DNA of 64,000 nucleotides from Sphingopyxis sp. BE259 (GCF_031457495.1 NZ_JAVDWM010000001.1:2406001-2470000); one strand, 5' to 3'; shown: positions 44,038-54,802, counted from the first letter of the stretch. Notes: generated by a model not told the origin, from the sequence alone. Made by a program: numbers and translations.

Positions 44038-45322
44038 TACACATCAGACGGTCACCGTCCTCGGGCTTGGTTACATCGGCCTGCCGACCGCCGCGTTGAT
44101 CGCGCGCTCGGGTTGCAAGGTGACCGGCGTCGATGTCAGTCAGCATGTCGTCGATACGGTCAACAGCGGCAAAGTGCATATCGAAGAAGTCGACCTCGAC
44201 GGCTTGGTCCAAGGGGTCGTTGCGCGCGGTGCGCTGGTGGCGTCGGTCGATGTCGCGCCCGCCGACACTTTTGTCATCGCGGTGCCGACGCCCCACGATG
44301 ACGCGCACCGGCCCGACATTACCCATGTCCTGTCCGCCGCGCGCGCAATCGCGCCGAAACTGGAAGCGGGCAATCTCGTCATCCTCGAATCGACCTCACC
44401 CGTCGGCACGACCGAAAAGGTCGCCGCGCTGCTCGCCGAGTTGCGCCCCGACCTCAAGGTTCCCGGCGCCTGCGCCGGCGCCGCCGACATCTTCGTCGCC
44501 TATTGCCCCGAACGCGTGCTGCCCGGCCGCATCCTGGTCGAGCTGGTCGATAATGATCGCTGCATCGGCGGCATCACGCCGCGCTGCGCCCGCCGCGCGA
44601 TGACCTTTTACCGCCAGTTCGTGCGCGGCGCGTGCGTAACCACGTCGGCGCGCGCCGCCGAAATGGTGAAGCTGGTCGAAAACAGCTACCGTGACGTCAA
44701 CATCGCCTTTGCCAATGAGCTGTCGATGATGGCCGAACAGATGGGGGTCGATGTCTGGGAGGTGATCCGCCTCGCCAACCGTCACCCGCGCGTCAACATC
44801 CTGCAACCCGGCCCTGGCGTCGGCGGCCATTGCATCGCGGTCGATCCTTGGTTCCTGGTCCATGGCGCCCCCGATCACAGCCGCCTGATCCGCACCGCGC
44901 GCGAGGTCAATCTGGCCAAGACCGCGCATGTCATTGGCGCCGCCGAAATGCTGGTGTCACAATATCCCCACGCGCGCGTCGCCTGCCTCGGCCTCGCGTT
45001 CAAACCCAATATCGACGATTTCCGCGAAAGCCCCGCGGTCGAAGTCGCTGCGGCACTAGCGCGCCGGTTCGGCCAGCAGATCCAGATCGTCGAACCCTAT
45101 GCCCGGGGGCTGCCGATGGAGTTCGCCGGGACCGGCGCCGCGTTGATCGATCTCGACAGTGCGCTGGCCGCCTGTGACATTCTGATCGTCCTCGTCGATC
45201 ACGACCTGTTCAAATCCATCCCGCTGGAAGAACGCAGCGACAAAATCGTCTATGACACGCGCGGCCTGTGGCTCGACCAACCGAATGTGGCAGGCGCCAG
45301 TCCGCTGCATCGCGCGGCCTGA
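44027..45322 (+). CDS. wecC: UDP-N-acetyl-D-mannosamine dehydrogenase
   Basis: Oxidises UDP-ManNAc to UDP-ManNAcA. The 431-residue product has VLGLGYIGLPTAALIARSG (NAD motif), VPTPHDDAHRPDITHV, ESTSPVGTTEKV, YCPERVLPGRILVEL, and the catalytic-Cys segment VGGHCIAVDPWFLVHGA near residue 265. ESTSPVGTTEKV and CPERVLPGRIL are WecC rather than TviB or Ugd features. I use the GTG at 44027, inside the last codons of wecB; the longer frame from 43784 is the out-of-frame wecB shadow. GGAG lies 11 bases upstream of the GTG. ManNAcA is a common acidic component of capsules and enterobacterial common antigen. Confidence 0.94.
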   Translation: MPIDTHQTVTVLGLGYIGLPTAALIARSGCKVTGVDVSQHVVDTVNSGKVHIEEVDLDGLVQGVVARGALVASVDVAPADTFVIAVPTPHDDAHRPDITHVLSAARAIAPKLEAGNLVILESTSPVGTTEKVAALLAELRPDLKVPGACAGAADIFVAYCPERVLPGRILVELVDNDRCIGGITPRCARRAMTFYRQFVRGACVTTSARAAEMVKLVENSYRDVNIAFANELSMMAEQMGVDVWEVIRLANRHPRVNILQPGPGVGGHCIAVDPWFLVHGAPDHSRLIRTAREVNLAKTAHVIGAAEMLVSQYPHARVACLGLAFKPNIDDFRESPAVEVAAALARRFGQQIQIVEPYARGLPMEFAGTGAALIDLDSALAACDILIVLVDHDLFKSIPLEERSDKIVYDTRGLWLDQPNVAGASPLHRAA

Positions 45323-45335
45323 ACCCTCCTTGTAC

Positions 45336-46178
45336 ATGGCATCCCTTCCCCGTCCGCGCCATAACGCCGGAAACGTCCGGCGACTGCCACGCCTGGTCGT
45401 CGAAAAGCCGTGGGGACGCGACGATATTCCGCGCGAATATGGCGATTTTCAGGGACGCCGCATCGGAGAGATCTGGTTCGCTCATCCGGGCGGCGATGCC
45501 GCGCCGCTGATGGTCAAATTCCTGTTCACCTCCGAACGCCTGTCAGTTCAGGTTCACCCCGATGACATTGCGGCAAAAGCCGCAGGCCTGGCGCGGGGCA
45601 AGGACGAATGTTGGCTAGTCCTCGCGGCCGACGCCGATGCCGAACTGGGCGCGGGGTTGACCGTTGAGGTCGACCGCGACGCACTCCGCGCCGCAGCGCT
45701 CGACGGCTCGATCGTCGATCTGATCGACTGGCGGGCTGCGGCCAAGGATGATTTCGTCTACAACCCCGCTGGCACGATCCACGCGATCGGGGCCGGCCTG
45801 ACGATTGTCGAAGTGCAGCAAAATATCGATCGCACCTACCGGCTCTATGACTATGGCAGGCCGCGCGATCTGCACCTGGACGAGGGGCTGGCCGTTGCCC
45901 GGCTCGATCCCGTCGCCGACCCCCGCGACCGCCGTGTCGATCCCGCCGCCGATGCCAGGCTGGTCAGCGGTCCCCATTTCCACGTGCTCCACCTGACCGG
46001 GTCGGTCAATCAGGAGGCGATCGCTGATGCCCGTGGTGAACTGACGTTCGTGCCGCTGTCGCCCGGATGCCGCGCGGCGGGCGAAACGGTATCGCTGGGA
46101 GAAGCGGTGCTGATCGACGATGCCTCGCTGGTCGAAATCGCACCCGGCGCCCGCGCCCTTCTGTGCTGGGCCGCCTGA
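45336..46178 (+). CDS. manA: Class I mannose-6-phosphate isomerase
   Basis: Zinc enzyme interconverting fructose-6-phosphate and mannose-6-phosphate, the entry to GDP-mannose-derived sugars. The 280-residue protein has [24 protein letters not shown] (zinc His), KDECWLVL (zinc Glu/Cys region), [20 protein letters not shown] (zinc His and catalytic segment) and [18 protein letters not shown]. The ATG at 45336 lies 14 bases after the wecC stop. The ribosome site is weak (CCTCCTTGTAC), so translation may depend on coupling. It is shorter than E. coli ManA but matches the compact alphaproteobacterial form. Suggests a mannose-derived sugar in the polymer or in surface glycans. Confidence 0.88.
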   Translation: MASLPRPRHNAGNVRRLPRLVVEKPWGRDDIPREYGDFQGRRIGEIWFAHPGGDAAPLMVKFLFTSERLSVQVHPDDIAAKAAGLARGKDECWLVLAADADAELGAGLTVEVDRDALRAAALDGSIVDLIDWRAAAKDDFVYNPAGTIHAIGAGLTIVEVQQNIDRTYRLYDYGRPRDLHLDEGLAVARLDPVADPRDRRVDPAADARLVSGPHFHVLHLTGSVNQEAIADARGELTFVPLSPGCRAAGETVSLGEAVLIDDASLVEIAPGARALLCWAA

Positions 46179-46233
46179 CCGGCCCATCGCCCTCCTCTTG
46201 CGGCCCCGCCCGCTATCTCCCATATCCCGCCCC

Positions 46234-46800
46234 ATGACCAATTCTCATGCGCAAAGTGCCGCGCCTTGGCACGGAACCACCATCCTGTCCGCCCGCACCC
46301 CAGACAAGGTCGTCATCATCGGCGACGGGCAGGTGTCGATGGGCCAGACCGTGATGAAGCCCAACGCGCGCAAGGTTCGGCGCCTGCATGATGGCAGCGT
46401 CATCGGCGGATTTGCTGGCGCAACCGCCGACGCCTTTACGCTTTTCGAGCGGCTAGAGGCCAAGCTGGAACGCCACAACGGCCAATTGCTGCGCGCCGCG
46501 GTCGAACTCGCCAAGGATTGGCGCACCGACAAATTTCTCCGCAATCTCGAAGCGATGATGATCGTCGCCGACAAGGAGGTCACTTTGGTCATCACCGGCA
46601 ACGGCGACGTGCTGGAGCCCAAGGGTGGCATCGCCGCGATCGGATCGGGCGGCAATTACGCCCTCGCTGCCGCGACCGCGCTCGCCGAATATGAAAAGGA
46701 CGCCGAAATACTGGTGCGCAAGGCGATGCAGGTCGCCGCCGACATCTGCGTCTATACCAACGACCAGTTCACCCAAGAAACCATCGAAACCCAGGCGTAA
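46234..46800 (+). CDS. hslV: ATP-dependent protease peptidase subunit HslV
   Basis: The 188-residue Ntn-hydrolase of the HslUV protease, a bacterial proteasome relative forming stacked hexamers. [26 protein letters not shown] contains the family start; shown in parts, GTTILSAR places the catalytic Thr about residue 15 after a propeptide, and [13 protein letters not shown] and [20 protein letters not shown] follow. The C-terminus [12 protein letters not shown] is the HslU-contact end. The start at 46234 is the family-consistent ATG. A longer frame from 46120 overlaps the isomerase gene and is not used. It lies 6 bases before hslU. Confidence 0.95.
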   Translation: MTNSHAQSAAPWHGTTILSARTPDKVVIIGDGQVSMGQTVMKPNARKVRRLHDGSVIGGFAGATADAFTLFERLEAKLERHNGQLLRAAVELAKDWRTDKFLRNLEAMMIVADKEVTLVITGNGDVLEPKGGIAAIGSGGNYALAAATALAEYEKDAEILVRKAMQVAADICVYTNDQFTQETIETQA

Positions 46801-46806
46801 AAACAG

Positions 46807-48108
46807 ATGAACAAAGACCTGACTCCCAAGGCGATCGTCGCTGCGCTCGACACGCATATCATCGGCCAGGACGCCGCCAAGCGCGCGGTCGCGGTGGCGC
46901 TGCGCAATCGCTGGCGCCGCCAGCAGCTGTCGGCCGACTTGCGCGACGAAGTGACGCCGAAGAATATCCTGATGATCGGCCCCACCGGCTGCGGCAAGAC
47001 CGAGATTTCGCGCCGTCTGGCCAAGCTCGCCGACGCCCCCTTTATCAAGGTCGAGGCGACCAAATTCACTGAGGTCGGCTATGTCGGTCGCGACGTCGAA
47101 CAGATCGCCCGCGACTTGGTCGAAGAAGCCGTGCGGCTGGAAAAAGAGCGCCGCCGCGAAGCGGTGCGCGCCGCCGCCGAGGAAGCCGCGATGGAACGCC
47201 TGCTCGATGCGTTGACCGGCAAAGGCGCGAGCGAGGCGACGCGGCAGAGCTTTCGCCAGCGCATTCGCGACGGACATCTCGACGACAGCGAGGTCGAGAT
47301 CGAAATCGCCGATGCGCCGTCGATGCCGTTCGAACTGCCCGGCCAGCCGGGACAGATGAACATGATCAACCTGTCCGACATGCTCGGCAAGGCGATGGGC
47401 GGCGCCCCCAAAAAGCGCCGCAAGCTGAAGGTGATTGACGCCGCAACGCGGCTGATCGAAGAGGAACAAGACAAACGGCTCGATCAGGACGACGTCGCGC
47501 GCATCGCGCTGGCCGATGCCGAGGCTAACGGCATTGTCTTCCTCGACGAGATCGACAAAATCGCGGTCAGCGATGTGCGCGGCGGGTCCGTCAGCCGCGA
47601 AGGAGTGCAGCGCGACCTGCTGCCGCTGATCGAGGGAACGACAGTGGCGACCAAATATGGTCCGATGAAGACCGACCACATCCTGTTCATCGCCAGCGGC
47701 GCCTTTCATGTCGCCAAGCCGAGCGACCTGCTCCCCGAGCTGCAAGGCCGTTTGCCGATCCGCGTCGAGCTGAGCGCGCTCACCGAAGCCGATTTTGTCC
47801 GCATCCTGAGCGAAACCAAAGCGGGGCTGCCCGAACAATATGCCGCGCTGCTCGGCACCGAGGGGGTTACCCTGTCGTTCACCGACGACGCGATCGCGCG
47901 GGTCGCCAAGCTGGCCGCCGAGGTCAATGAACGGGTCGAAAATATCGGCGCGCGGCGATTGCAGACGATCATGGAGCGGCTGGTCGAGGAGGTCAGCTTT
48001 GGCGCCGAGGACATGACCGGCACCACGCTGGCGGTCGATGCCGCCTATGTCGATCGCCAACTCGCCGAAGTGGTCGGCGATACCGACCTCAGCAAATATG
48101 TGCTGTAG
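46807..48108 (+). CDS. hslU: ATP-dependent protease ATPase subunit HslU
   Basis: AAA+ unfoldase that feeds substrates to HslV. It has 433 residues, full length for the family. [20 protein letters not shown] at the N-terminus, Walker [20 protein letters not shown] near residue 60, [18 protein letters not shown], a variable I-domain from about residue 110 to 240, Walker [14 protein letters not shown], the sensor segment [12 protein letters not shown] and the C-terminal DLSKYVL that docks into HslV are all present. Forms an operon with hslV 6 bases upstream. The long antisense open frame across both genes is a GC-rich shadow. Confidence 0.96.
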   Translation: MNKDLTPKAIVAALDTHIIGQDAAKRAVAVALRNRWRRQQLSADLRDEVTPKNILMIGPTGCGKTEISRRLAKLADAPFIKVEATKFTEVGYVGRDVEQIARDLVEEAVRLEKERRREAVRAAAEEAAMERLLDALTGKGASEATRQSFRQRIRDGHLDDSEVEIEIADAPSMPFELPGQPGQMNMINLSDMLGKAMGGAPKKRRKLKVIDAATRLIEEEQDKRLDQDDVARIALADAEANGIVFLDEIDKIAVSDVRGGSVSREGVQRDLLPLIEGTTVATKYGPMKTDHILFIASGAFHVAKPSDLLPELQGRLPIRVELSALTEADFVRILSETKAGLPEQYAALLGTEGVTLSFTDDAIARVAKLAAEVNERVENIGARRLQTIMERLVEEVSFGAEDMTGTTLAVDAAYVDRQLAEVVGDTDLSKYVL

Positions 48109-48251
48109 CCCGCGGCGGTTCGGGCGGACGTATTAAGGCATCTTTTCAGCCTTTCGTTCGCCGAACTTCATTTGACTTTTTCCGTTCGTCAATGCGATGA
48201 ATGGCGCGACACGGTCACACAGGGTTGCAACCGACCGGCGCGGAGACAGTA

Positions 48252-49109
48252 ATGACAGATGAGGACGTCGCCCCGGAACAGGGCGAGTTGGCGATCACGC
48301 GCACCGGCGATCGGCTTCGGCTGGCGCGGGAAGCGGCGGGGTTGTCGCTTGCCGATGTGGCGACGCGGACGCGGATCACCCAGCGTCATCTGTCGGCGAT
48401 CGAAAAGTCGGATTTCTCGGAACTCCCGGGCCGCACCTATGTCACCGGTTTTGCGCGCGCTTACGCCCGCGCGGTCGACCTGCCGGAGGCCGAAGTCGGC
48501 GCCGCGGTCCGCCGTGAACTCGAAGAAGACGCTTATGGCGCGCGGCCGCTTTATGAAGCCTATGAGCCGACCGATCCGGCCCGCCTGCCCACCGCACGGA
48601 TGACCTGGACGCTGGTGATCGTCGCGCTGCTCCTCGCCTCGGCCTATGGCGTGTGGCGTTTCCTGTCAGTCGAACCCGGCGAAGCCCTGGTGGCGGCACA
48701 GAACCGCGCGGCCGACGCATCCGAAGCGCCGCAGAGCGACGCCGCCACACCGCCGACAGCCAAAGCAGGCACCGCCGCCGTCGCCGCCAATGCGCCCGTC
48801 GTGCTGACCGGCATATCCGAAGTGTGGATCGGATTCGACGACGCGGCGGGTAAGACCGAAAACTGGCGGACGCTCGATCCGGGCGAAACCTATCAGGTGC
48901 CGCCCGAATATATCGCGCAATTCACGCTGCGCACGAGCATTCCGCAGGCGCTGAAGGTGACTGTCGGCGGCCGCGACGTCGGCGCGATCGGGCCGGCTGA
49001 CACGCTGGTAAAAGGCATTTCGCTCAAGCCCGCCGACCTGGTGGCGCGCGCCGAAGGCAATGGCGCCGCGAACGCAGCGGCGACGGCGAGCGCGCAGCCC
49101 AAGGGCTGA
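48252..49109 (+). CDS. RodZ-like protein: cytosolic helix-turn-helix, one membrane span, DUF4115
   Basis: A 285-residue protein. Residues about 18-80 form a Cro-type HTH (RLRLAREAAGLSLADVATRT, then LPGRTYVTGFARAYARAVDL), the RodZ N-terminal pattern. A single span near residues 118-136 (LVIVALLLASAYGVWRFL) is followed by an Ala-rich linker and a periplasmic DUF4115 domain containing ISEVWIGFDDAAGKTENW and LDPGETYQVPPEY. RodZ links MreB to the cell-wall machinery, and that is the likely role. GGAGACAG lies just before the ATG at 48252. It is upstream of cpoB with a 114-base gap, on the same strand. Confidence 0.85.
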   Translation: MTDEDVAPEQGELAITRTGDRLRLAREAAGLSLADVATRTRITQRHLSAIEKSDFSELPGRTYVTGFARAYARAVDLPEAEVGAAVRRELEEDAYGARPLYEAYEPTDPARLPTARMTWTLVIVALLLASAYGVWRFLSVEPGEALVAAQNRAADASEAPQSDAATPPTAKAGTAAVAANAPVVLTGISEVWIGFDDAAGKTENWRTLDPGETYQVPPEYIAQFTLRTSIPQALKVTVGGRDVGAIGPADTLVKGISLKPADLVARAEGNGAANAAATASAQPKG

Positions 49110-49223
49110 ATCGGCCATCATTCGGGCCGGTCAGAGCGGCAGCGCGCCGAATTGAGTTTGCGCTGGCGCGCGTTGCCGCGTTATGAGCGACAAAATGGTT
49201 AATTGGTGGGGGCCGAACGGCAG

Positions 49224-50168
49224 ATGAAGATGCGTGATATCACTTTCCTCGGGGCGGCTTCCGTCGCGCTGCTGGCGACGATGCCCGCGGCGGCGCAGGA
49301 CGGCGCCATCGACAAGCGGGTCGAGCGGCTGGAAAAGGAAATGCGGGCGGTCCAGCGCTCAGTGTTTCCCGGCGGCAGCCCGACCTTTTTCGAAGGCGAG
49401 ATCGCGCCCGACAACACTCCAGGCGAACGCGCGCGAACCAATGCGCCGGTCATCGACCTGACCGCCCGCGTCGATGCGCTGGAAAGCCAGCTCCAGACCC
49501 TGACCGGCCAGACCGAACAAAATGCGTTTCAGCTGCGCGAGCTGGAAAAGCAGTTCACCGCCTACAAGGCCGAGATGGACAAGCGATTTGCCGACCCGGC
49601 GGCCGTGGCAACGCCCGCGAGCCTGTCGCCTACCCCGACGGTGAAGCCGCCCGCGACCACATCGACAGCAGCCGCCGCACCGGCGAAAAAGCCGACAACA
49701 ACCGCCGCCAAGCCCGCGAACGCCACCCCCAATGCCGCGCGGCTCGCGCTGGTCAAAAAAGTCGAAATCCCTGCGACCGGCAACGACACGAAAGACGCCT
49801 ACGACTATGGCTATCGCCTGTGGGAAGCCAAGCTCTACCCCGAGGCGCAGGTCCAGCTGAAACAGGTCGTGACCAAATGGCCGAACAGCAGCCAGGCCAG
49901 CTTTGCCCAGAATCTGCTGGGCCGTGCCTATCTGGACGAAGGCAAACCCAGCCTCGCGGCCGTCGCATTCTACAACAATTACAAGGATCGTCCGAGCGGC
50001 GCCCGCGCGCCGCACAGCCTGATGTACATGGGCGTCGCGCTCGACAAGCTCGGCCGCAAGGCCGACGCCTGCAAGGCGTTCCGCGAGCTCGAAGAAGTCT
50101 ATGGTGACAAGGCTCCGCAGGATGTCCGGACCGATGCAGCTACCGCCAAAACAAAAGCAGGTTGCTGA
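49224..50168 (+). CDS. cpoB: Periplasmic Tol-associated coordinator CpoB (YbgF)
   Basis: Coordinates outer-membrane constriction with peptidoglycan synthesis through Tol-Pal in characterised bacteria. A signal peptide ending MPAAAQ (residues 1-25) leads into a coiled-coil trimerisation region (IDKRVERLEKEMRAVQRSVF, then VDALESQLQTLTGQTEQNA). An Ala/Pro/Thr-rich linker (about residues 130-175) precedes three TPR repeats (YGYRLWEAKLYPEAQVQLKQ, AQNLLGRAYLDEGKPSLAAV, SLMYMGVALDKLGRKADAC). The ATG at 49224 is used; a second ATG two codons on is equally good. The tol and pal genes are not in this window. The 3' end overlaps tilS by 47 bases. Confidence 0.92.
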   Translation: MKMRDITFLGAASVALLATMPAAAQDGAIDKRVERLEKEMRAVQRSVFPGGSPTFFEGEIAPDNTPGERARTNAPVIDLTARVDALESQLQTLTGQTEQNAFQLRELEKQFTAYKAEMDKRFADPAAVATPASLSPTPTVKPPATTSTAAAAPAKKPTTTAAKPANATPNAARLALVKKVEIPATGNDTKDAYDYGYRLWEAKLYPEAQVQLKQVVTKWPNSSQASFAQNLLGRAYLDEGKPSLAAVAFYNNYKDRPSGARAPHSLMYMGVALDKLGRKADACKAFRELEEVYGDKAPQDVRTDAATAKTKAGC

Positions 50169-51126
50169 CCGCGACAGCGCCGACCGGCTGGCGAGCGACC
50201 TGCGCGCGCTCGTTGGATCCGATTGGCACCGCTTCCATTATGGCGTCGCCGTGTCCGGCGGGCCAGACAGCATGGCACTGCTCTGGCTGATGGCCACGCT
50301 GCTGCCTGGACAGGTCTGGGCGGCAACGGTCGATCACGGCCTTCGCAAGGGATCCGACGACGAAGCCCGCATGGTCGCGGGCTTTTGCGAGCGCGAACAT
50401 ATCCCGCATTCGACCCTGCGACCCGCCGCGCCGATCAAGGGATCGTTGCAAGCCGCGGCGCGGGCCGAACGCTATCAGCTGCTCGAACAATGGCGCGGCG
50501 CCAACGCGCTCGATCATATCGTCACCGCGCACCATGCCGACGACCAGCTTGAAACGCTGGTGATGCGGCTCAATCGCAGCAGCGGCGTCAGCGGCCTCGC
50601 CGCGATCCGCGCGCGCAACGGCGTCATTCTGCGCCCCTTGCTGCGCTGGCGGCGCGGCGATCTCGTCGATCTGGCGCTCGATGCCGACCTGCCCTTCGTC
50701 GATGATCCGTCGAACAGCGACAATCGGTTCGACCGCGCGCGGCTGCGCCAGGCGCTGCGATCGCAGTCGGTGCTCGACCCGGCGGCGGCGGCGCGATCGG
50801 CCGAGTGGCTGGCCGAGGCCGACGAGGCGATCGACTGGGCGGTCGAGCGGTCGATCGCATCCTGGCCCGACGCTTCCGACATCGCGGTGATCCGCGATGA
50901 GGGCTATCCGCGCGAGATGTTCCGCCGCATCGTGGCGCAGCGCCTGCGCGCCAATGCGCCGCAGCTCGCGGTGCGCGGTGCCTCGCTCGATGGCGTGATT
51001 GCCGCGATGCATGGCGGCAAGCGCGCGATGGTCGGAGCGCTGCTGATCGATGCCGTTCGCGGCTTTGAAGGGACAATCTGGCGCATTTCTGCGGCACCGC
51101 GCCGGAAAGCGCCCAAAAAGGCCTGA
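50122..51126 (+). CDS. tilS: tRNA(Ile)-lysidine synthetase
   Basis: Modifies C34 of the CAU-anticodon tRNA-Ile to lysidine, an essential step for AUA decoding. The 334-residue protein has the PP-loop GVAVSGGPDSMALLWLMA near residue 42, ATVDHGLRKGSDDEARMVAG, TAHHADDQLETLVMRLNRSS, and ILRPLLRWRRGDLVDLAL with PFVDDPSNSDNRFDRARLR, all TilS signatures. It lacks the extended C-terminal domains of E. coli TilS, as in other alphaproteobacteria. The start is placed at 50122 with AAGG 9 bases upstream, within the cpoB 3' end. A further ATG at 50134 is possible. Confidence 0.92.
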   Translation: MSGPMQLPPKQKQVADRDSADRLASDLRALVGSDWHRFHYGVAVSGGPDSMALLWLMATLLPGQVWAATVDHGLRKGSDDEARMVAGFCEREHIPHSTLRPAAPIKGSLQAAARAERYQLLEQWRGANALDHIVTAHHADDQLETLVMRLNRSSGVSGLAAIRARNGVILRPLLRWRRGDLVDLALDADLPFVDDPSNSDNRFDRARLRQALRSQSVLDPAAAARSAEWLAEADEAIDWAVERSIASWPDASDIAVIRDEGYPREMFRRIVAQRLRANAPQLAVRGASLDGVIAAMHGGKRAMVGALLIDAVRGFEGTIWRISAAPRRKAPKKA

Positions 51127-51134
51127 TTGCCTCA

Positions 51135-51162
51135 TTGTCATTTAACCCGATTATCCTATCTT
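51135..51162 (+). promoter_or_regulatory. Candidate sigma-70-type promoter for ftsH
   Basis: TTGTCA (51135-51140) and TATCTT (51157-51162) are separated by 16 bases in the gap between tilS and ftsH, 46 bases before the ftsH ATG. The spacing is slightly short and the -10 element imperfect, so this is a candidate only. AGGAAAG near the ATG supplies the ribosome site. Confidence 0.4.
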
Positions 51163-51207
51163 GTGGGGACAGGAGCGCATCGCCGCGCCGATTAGGAAAG
51201 TACTCGC

Positions 51208-53154
<1,947 letters not shown>

Positions 53155-53191
53155 GCCTGGAGCCCGGCGCGTCCGATTCAGGGGTTATTCA

Positions 53192-53602
53192 TTGGCTGAC
53201 GGCATTTTGCGGCGCATGGTCCCGGCGAAACATGCCCGCATCCTGCCAGTCTTGCTCGCCGCGCCATTGCTGGTCGCGATGGCGCCCGGGGACATGAGCG
53301 TCGCGGCCTTTCTGGCGCGCGCCGATGCCATCGCCCGGCTCGGGCCGCTTGCGCTGGCCACGCCGCAGGGAAACCAGCTCAAGGGCGAAGTCGTCGCCGC
53401 CGGGAAACGGTACAAGGCGCGGATCGACGCCGATCGCCGCGCGGGCCGGAAAACGACGAGTTGCCCGCCCGAATCGGGGACGCTGACCCCCGACCAGTGG
53501 TTGGCGCATCTGCGATCCTATCCTGCCCCGGCGCGCAAGGCGGTGACCATCAATACGGCGTTCGATGCGCTGATGAAGAAACGCTACCCCTGCCCTGCCT
53601 GA
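53192..53602 (+). CDS. Uncharacterised small exported protein with conserved Cys pair
   Basis: I do not recognise this 136-residue protein. A TTG start at 53192 is favoured because AGGGG lies 7 bases upstream; the ATG at 53216 has no ribosome site. The N-terminus ILPVLLAAPLLVAMAPGDM is a signal sequence. The mature part is helical (MSVAAFLARADAIARLG, then LKGEVVAAGKRYKARIDADR) and ends in RKAVTINTAFDALMKKRYPC, with two Cys residues (TSCPPES and YPCPA) that may form a disulfide. The overall plan, a short helical secreted domain closing with YPC, vaguely recalls Rap1a/Tai-type immunity proteins, but I cannot support that. First of three small + strand genes after ftsH. Confidence 0.65.
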   Translation: MADGILRRMVPAKHARILPVLLAAPLLVAMAPGDMSVAAFLARADAIARLGPLALATPQGNQLKGEVVAAGKRYKARIDADRRAGRKTTSCPPESGTLTPDQWLAHLRSYPAPARKAVTINTAFDALMKKRYPCPA

Positions 53603-53635
53603 TGCGCCATGGAGCGATCGACCAAGGAGACGGTG

Positions 53636-54136
53636 ATGATCGGTAAAGCGTGGAAAATTCTGGCGATGCCAATTGTGGCGATGGCCGTCGGCATGGGGAT
53701 CGTTGCGATACCCGTCGCCGCGCAAGGCACTGGCGCGCTGACCAGCAAGATCGAACTTGAAAAATTGACCCCGACAACCGACGGGCACGCCCCCGCAAAA
53801 TCCTATATCGCGCCTGACGTCGTGGTCCCCGGCGACCGCATCCGGGTGACTTTGACCTTCACCAACAATGGCGCCGCGCCCGCGGCCGGGCTGAATCTGA
53901 CCAACCCCATCCCCGAAGGTCTGGTGTTCGACGAAACCGCTGACACCGCCGGATTTTCGGTTTCGGTCGATGGCGGCAAGACGTTTGGTGCGCTCGCGGG
54001 CCTGACCATGCCGGTATCCGGTGCCGATCCCCGCGCCGCGGCGGCGGCCGATGTCACCCATGTCCGCTGGCTGTGGCCCGATGCGGTGGCGCCCGGCCAA
54101 AGCCGCTCGGTCGCCTTTTTCGGCCGCGTCCGTTGA
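53636..54136 (+). CDS. Small exported DUF11-like repeat protein
   Basis: A 166-residue protein starting MIGKAWKILAMPIVAMAVGM, a signal peptide ending near VAAQG. The mature part is a single immunoglobulin-like DUF11 module: VVPGDRIRVTLTFTNNGAAP, then LTNPIPEGLVFDE, SVDGGKTFGAL and VAPGQSRSVAFFGRVR. DUF11 modules usually occur in large surface proteins; here it stands alone, so it may be a periplasmic or secreted binding domain. An excellent AGGAGA site 5 bases upstream fixes the ATG at 53636. It lies 33 bases after the previous small gene and 19 bases before the DUF3800 gene. Function unknown. Confidence 0.78.
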   Translation: MIGKAWKILAMPIVAMAVGMGIVAIPVAAQGTGALTSKIELEKLTPTTDGHAPAKSYIAPDVVVPGDRIRVTLTFTNNGAAPAAGLNLTNPIPEGLVFDETADTAGFSVSVDGGKTFGALAGLTMPVSGADPRAAAAADVTHVRWLWPDAVAPGQSRSVAFFGRVR

Positions 54137-54155
54137 TCGCACGCGGCGCAAGCCG

Positions 54156-54761
54156 ATGATAATTTACTGCGACGAATCGGGCGGACTCAACGCGGGCGCG
54201 ATGACCTTTTCAGCGGTGATGCTGACGCCGCAGGCGGCGGCCGATATTCACGCGCGATTTCGCAGCGTCACCGGCCTGCGCGGAGAGTTGAAGGGCAGCC
54301 GGATCAGCATCGTCGAGCGGGCCTATCTGCTCGAACTGTTCGACCGCGCCGGTGGCCGCGCCTGGGTCGCGGTAGCAAAGCGCGATACGCTGGCGCAAAA
54401 CCCCGGCGGGACCTTGCCGAGCGATCTGATGCTTTACGCCGCCCTGCTCGATCTCGCGGTCGGACGCTGGCTGCCCGAAACCGGCGGCGTGTGCACCGAT
54501 GTGGTGATCGATGAAGGCCGCTATGATGCGTCGATCCTGGCCAAGGTCCGCGAAGACATTCAGGCCGGGCTAGGCGGGTGGGGCCGCGCCTCGCTCGCCG
54601 ACAGCCGCCGCAGCGACGGTGTCCAGATCGCCGACGTGATCGCCAACAGCCTGTTCAACATCACCGTCGGTTCGCCGCGCGCCCACCGCATCGAGCAAAT
54701 CATCGAACCGATGCTGGCATCGAAAGCGATCCGCGTGGCGGAGTTGACGCAGGTTTCATAG
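54156..54761 (+). CDS. DUF3800 domain protein
   Basis: A 201-residue cytosolic protein starting MIIYCDESGGLNAGAMTF, the DUF3800 hallmark. LKGSRISIVERAYLLELFD, CTDVVIDEGRYD and DSRRSDGVQIADVIANSLF are the other conserved segments. The invariant acidic residues (Asp and Glu of CDES, Asp and Glu of VIDEG, Asp of QIADVI) suggest an RNase H-like metal-dependent nuclease fold, which is inference. The ATG at 54156 is the family-consistent start; upstream frame residues belong to the preceding gene. DUF3800 proteins are scattered among bacteria and phages. No toxin, restriction or phage partner is visible here. It is followed by a REP-like palindrome. Confidence 0.8.
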   Translation: MIIYCDESGGLNAGAMTFSAVMLTPQAAADIHARFRSVTGLRGELKGSRISIVERAYLLELFDRAGGRAWVAVAKRDTLAQNPGGTLPSDLMLYAALLDLAVGRWLPETGGVCTDVVIDEGRYDASILAKVREDIQAGLGGWGRASLADSRRSDGVQIADVIANSLFNITVGSPRAHRIEQIIEPMLASKAIRVAELTQVS

Positions 54762-54802
54762 CTCGATGGCTGGTTTAGGGTGGTTTCCAGGCTGTCCTCT
54801 AT

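Noticed and set aside
46453..48060. A 535-codon open frame antisense to hslV and hslU
   Set aside because: Both sense genes are intact with catalytic motifs; the antisense product shows only complement-derived composition.
48172..48200. TTGACT upstream of the rodZ-like gene considered as a promoter
   Set aside because: No acceptable -10 element is found at 16-18 bases spacing, so I did not list it.
53192..54761. The small-gene cluster with DUF3800 considered as a phage-defence island
   Set aside because: No helicase, reverse transcriptase, restriction, toxin-antitoxin or integrase gene is nearby, and the flanks are core genes, so there is no support beyond the DUF3800 domain itself.
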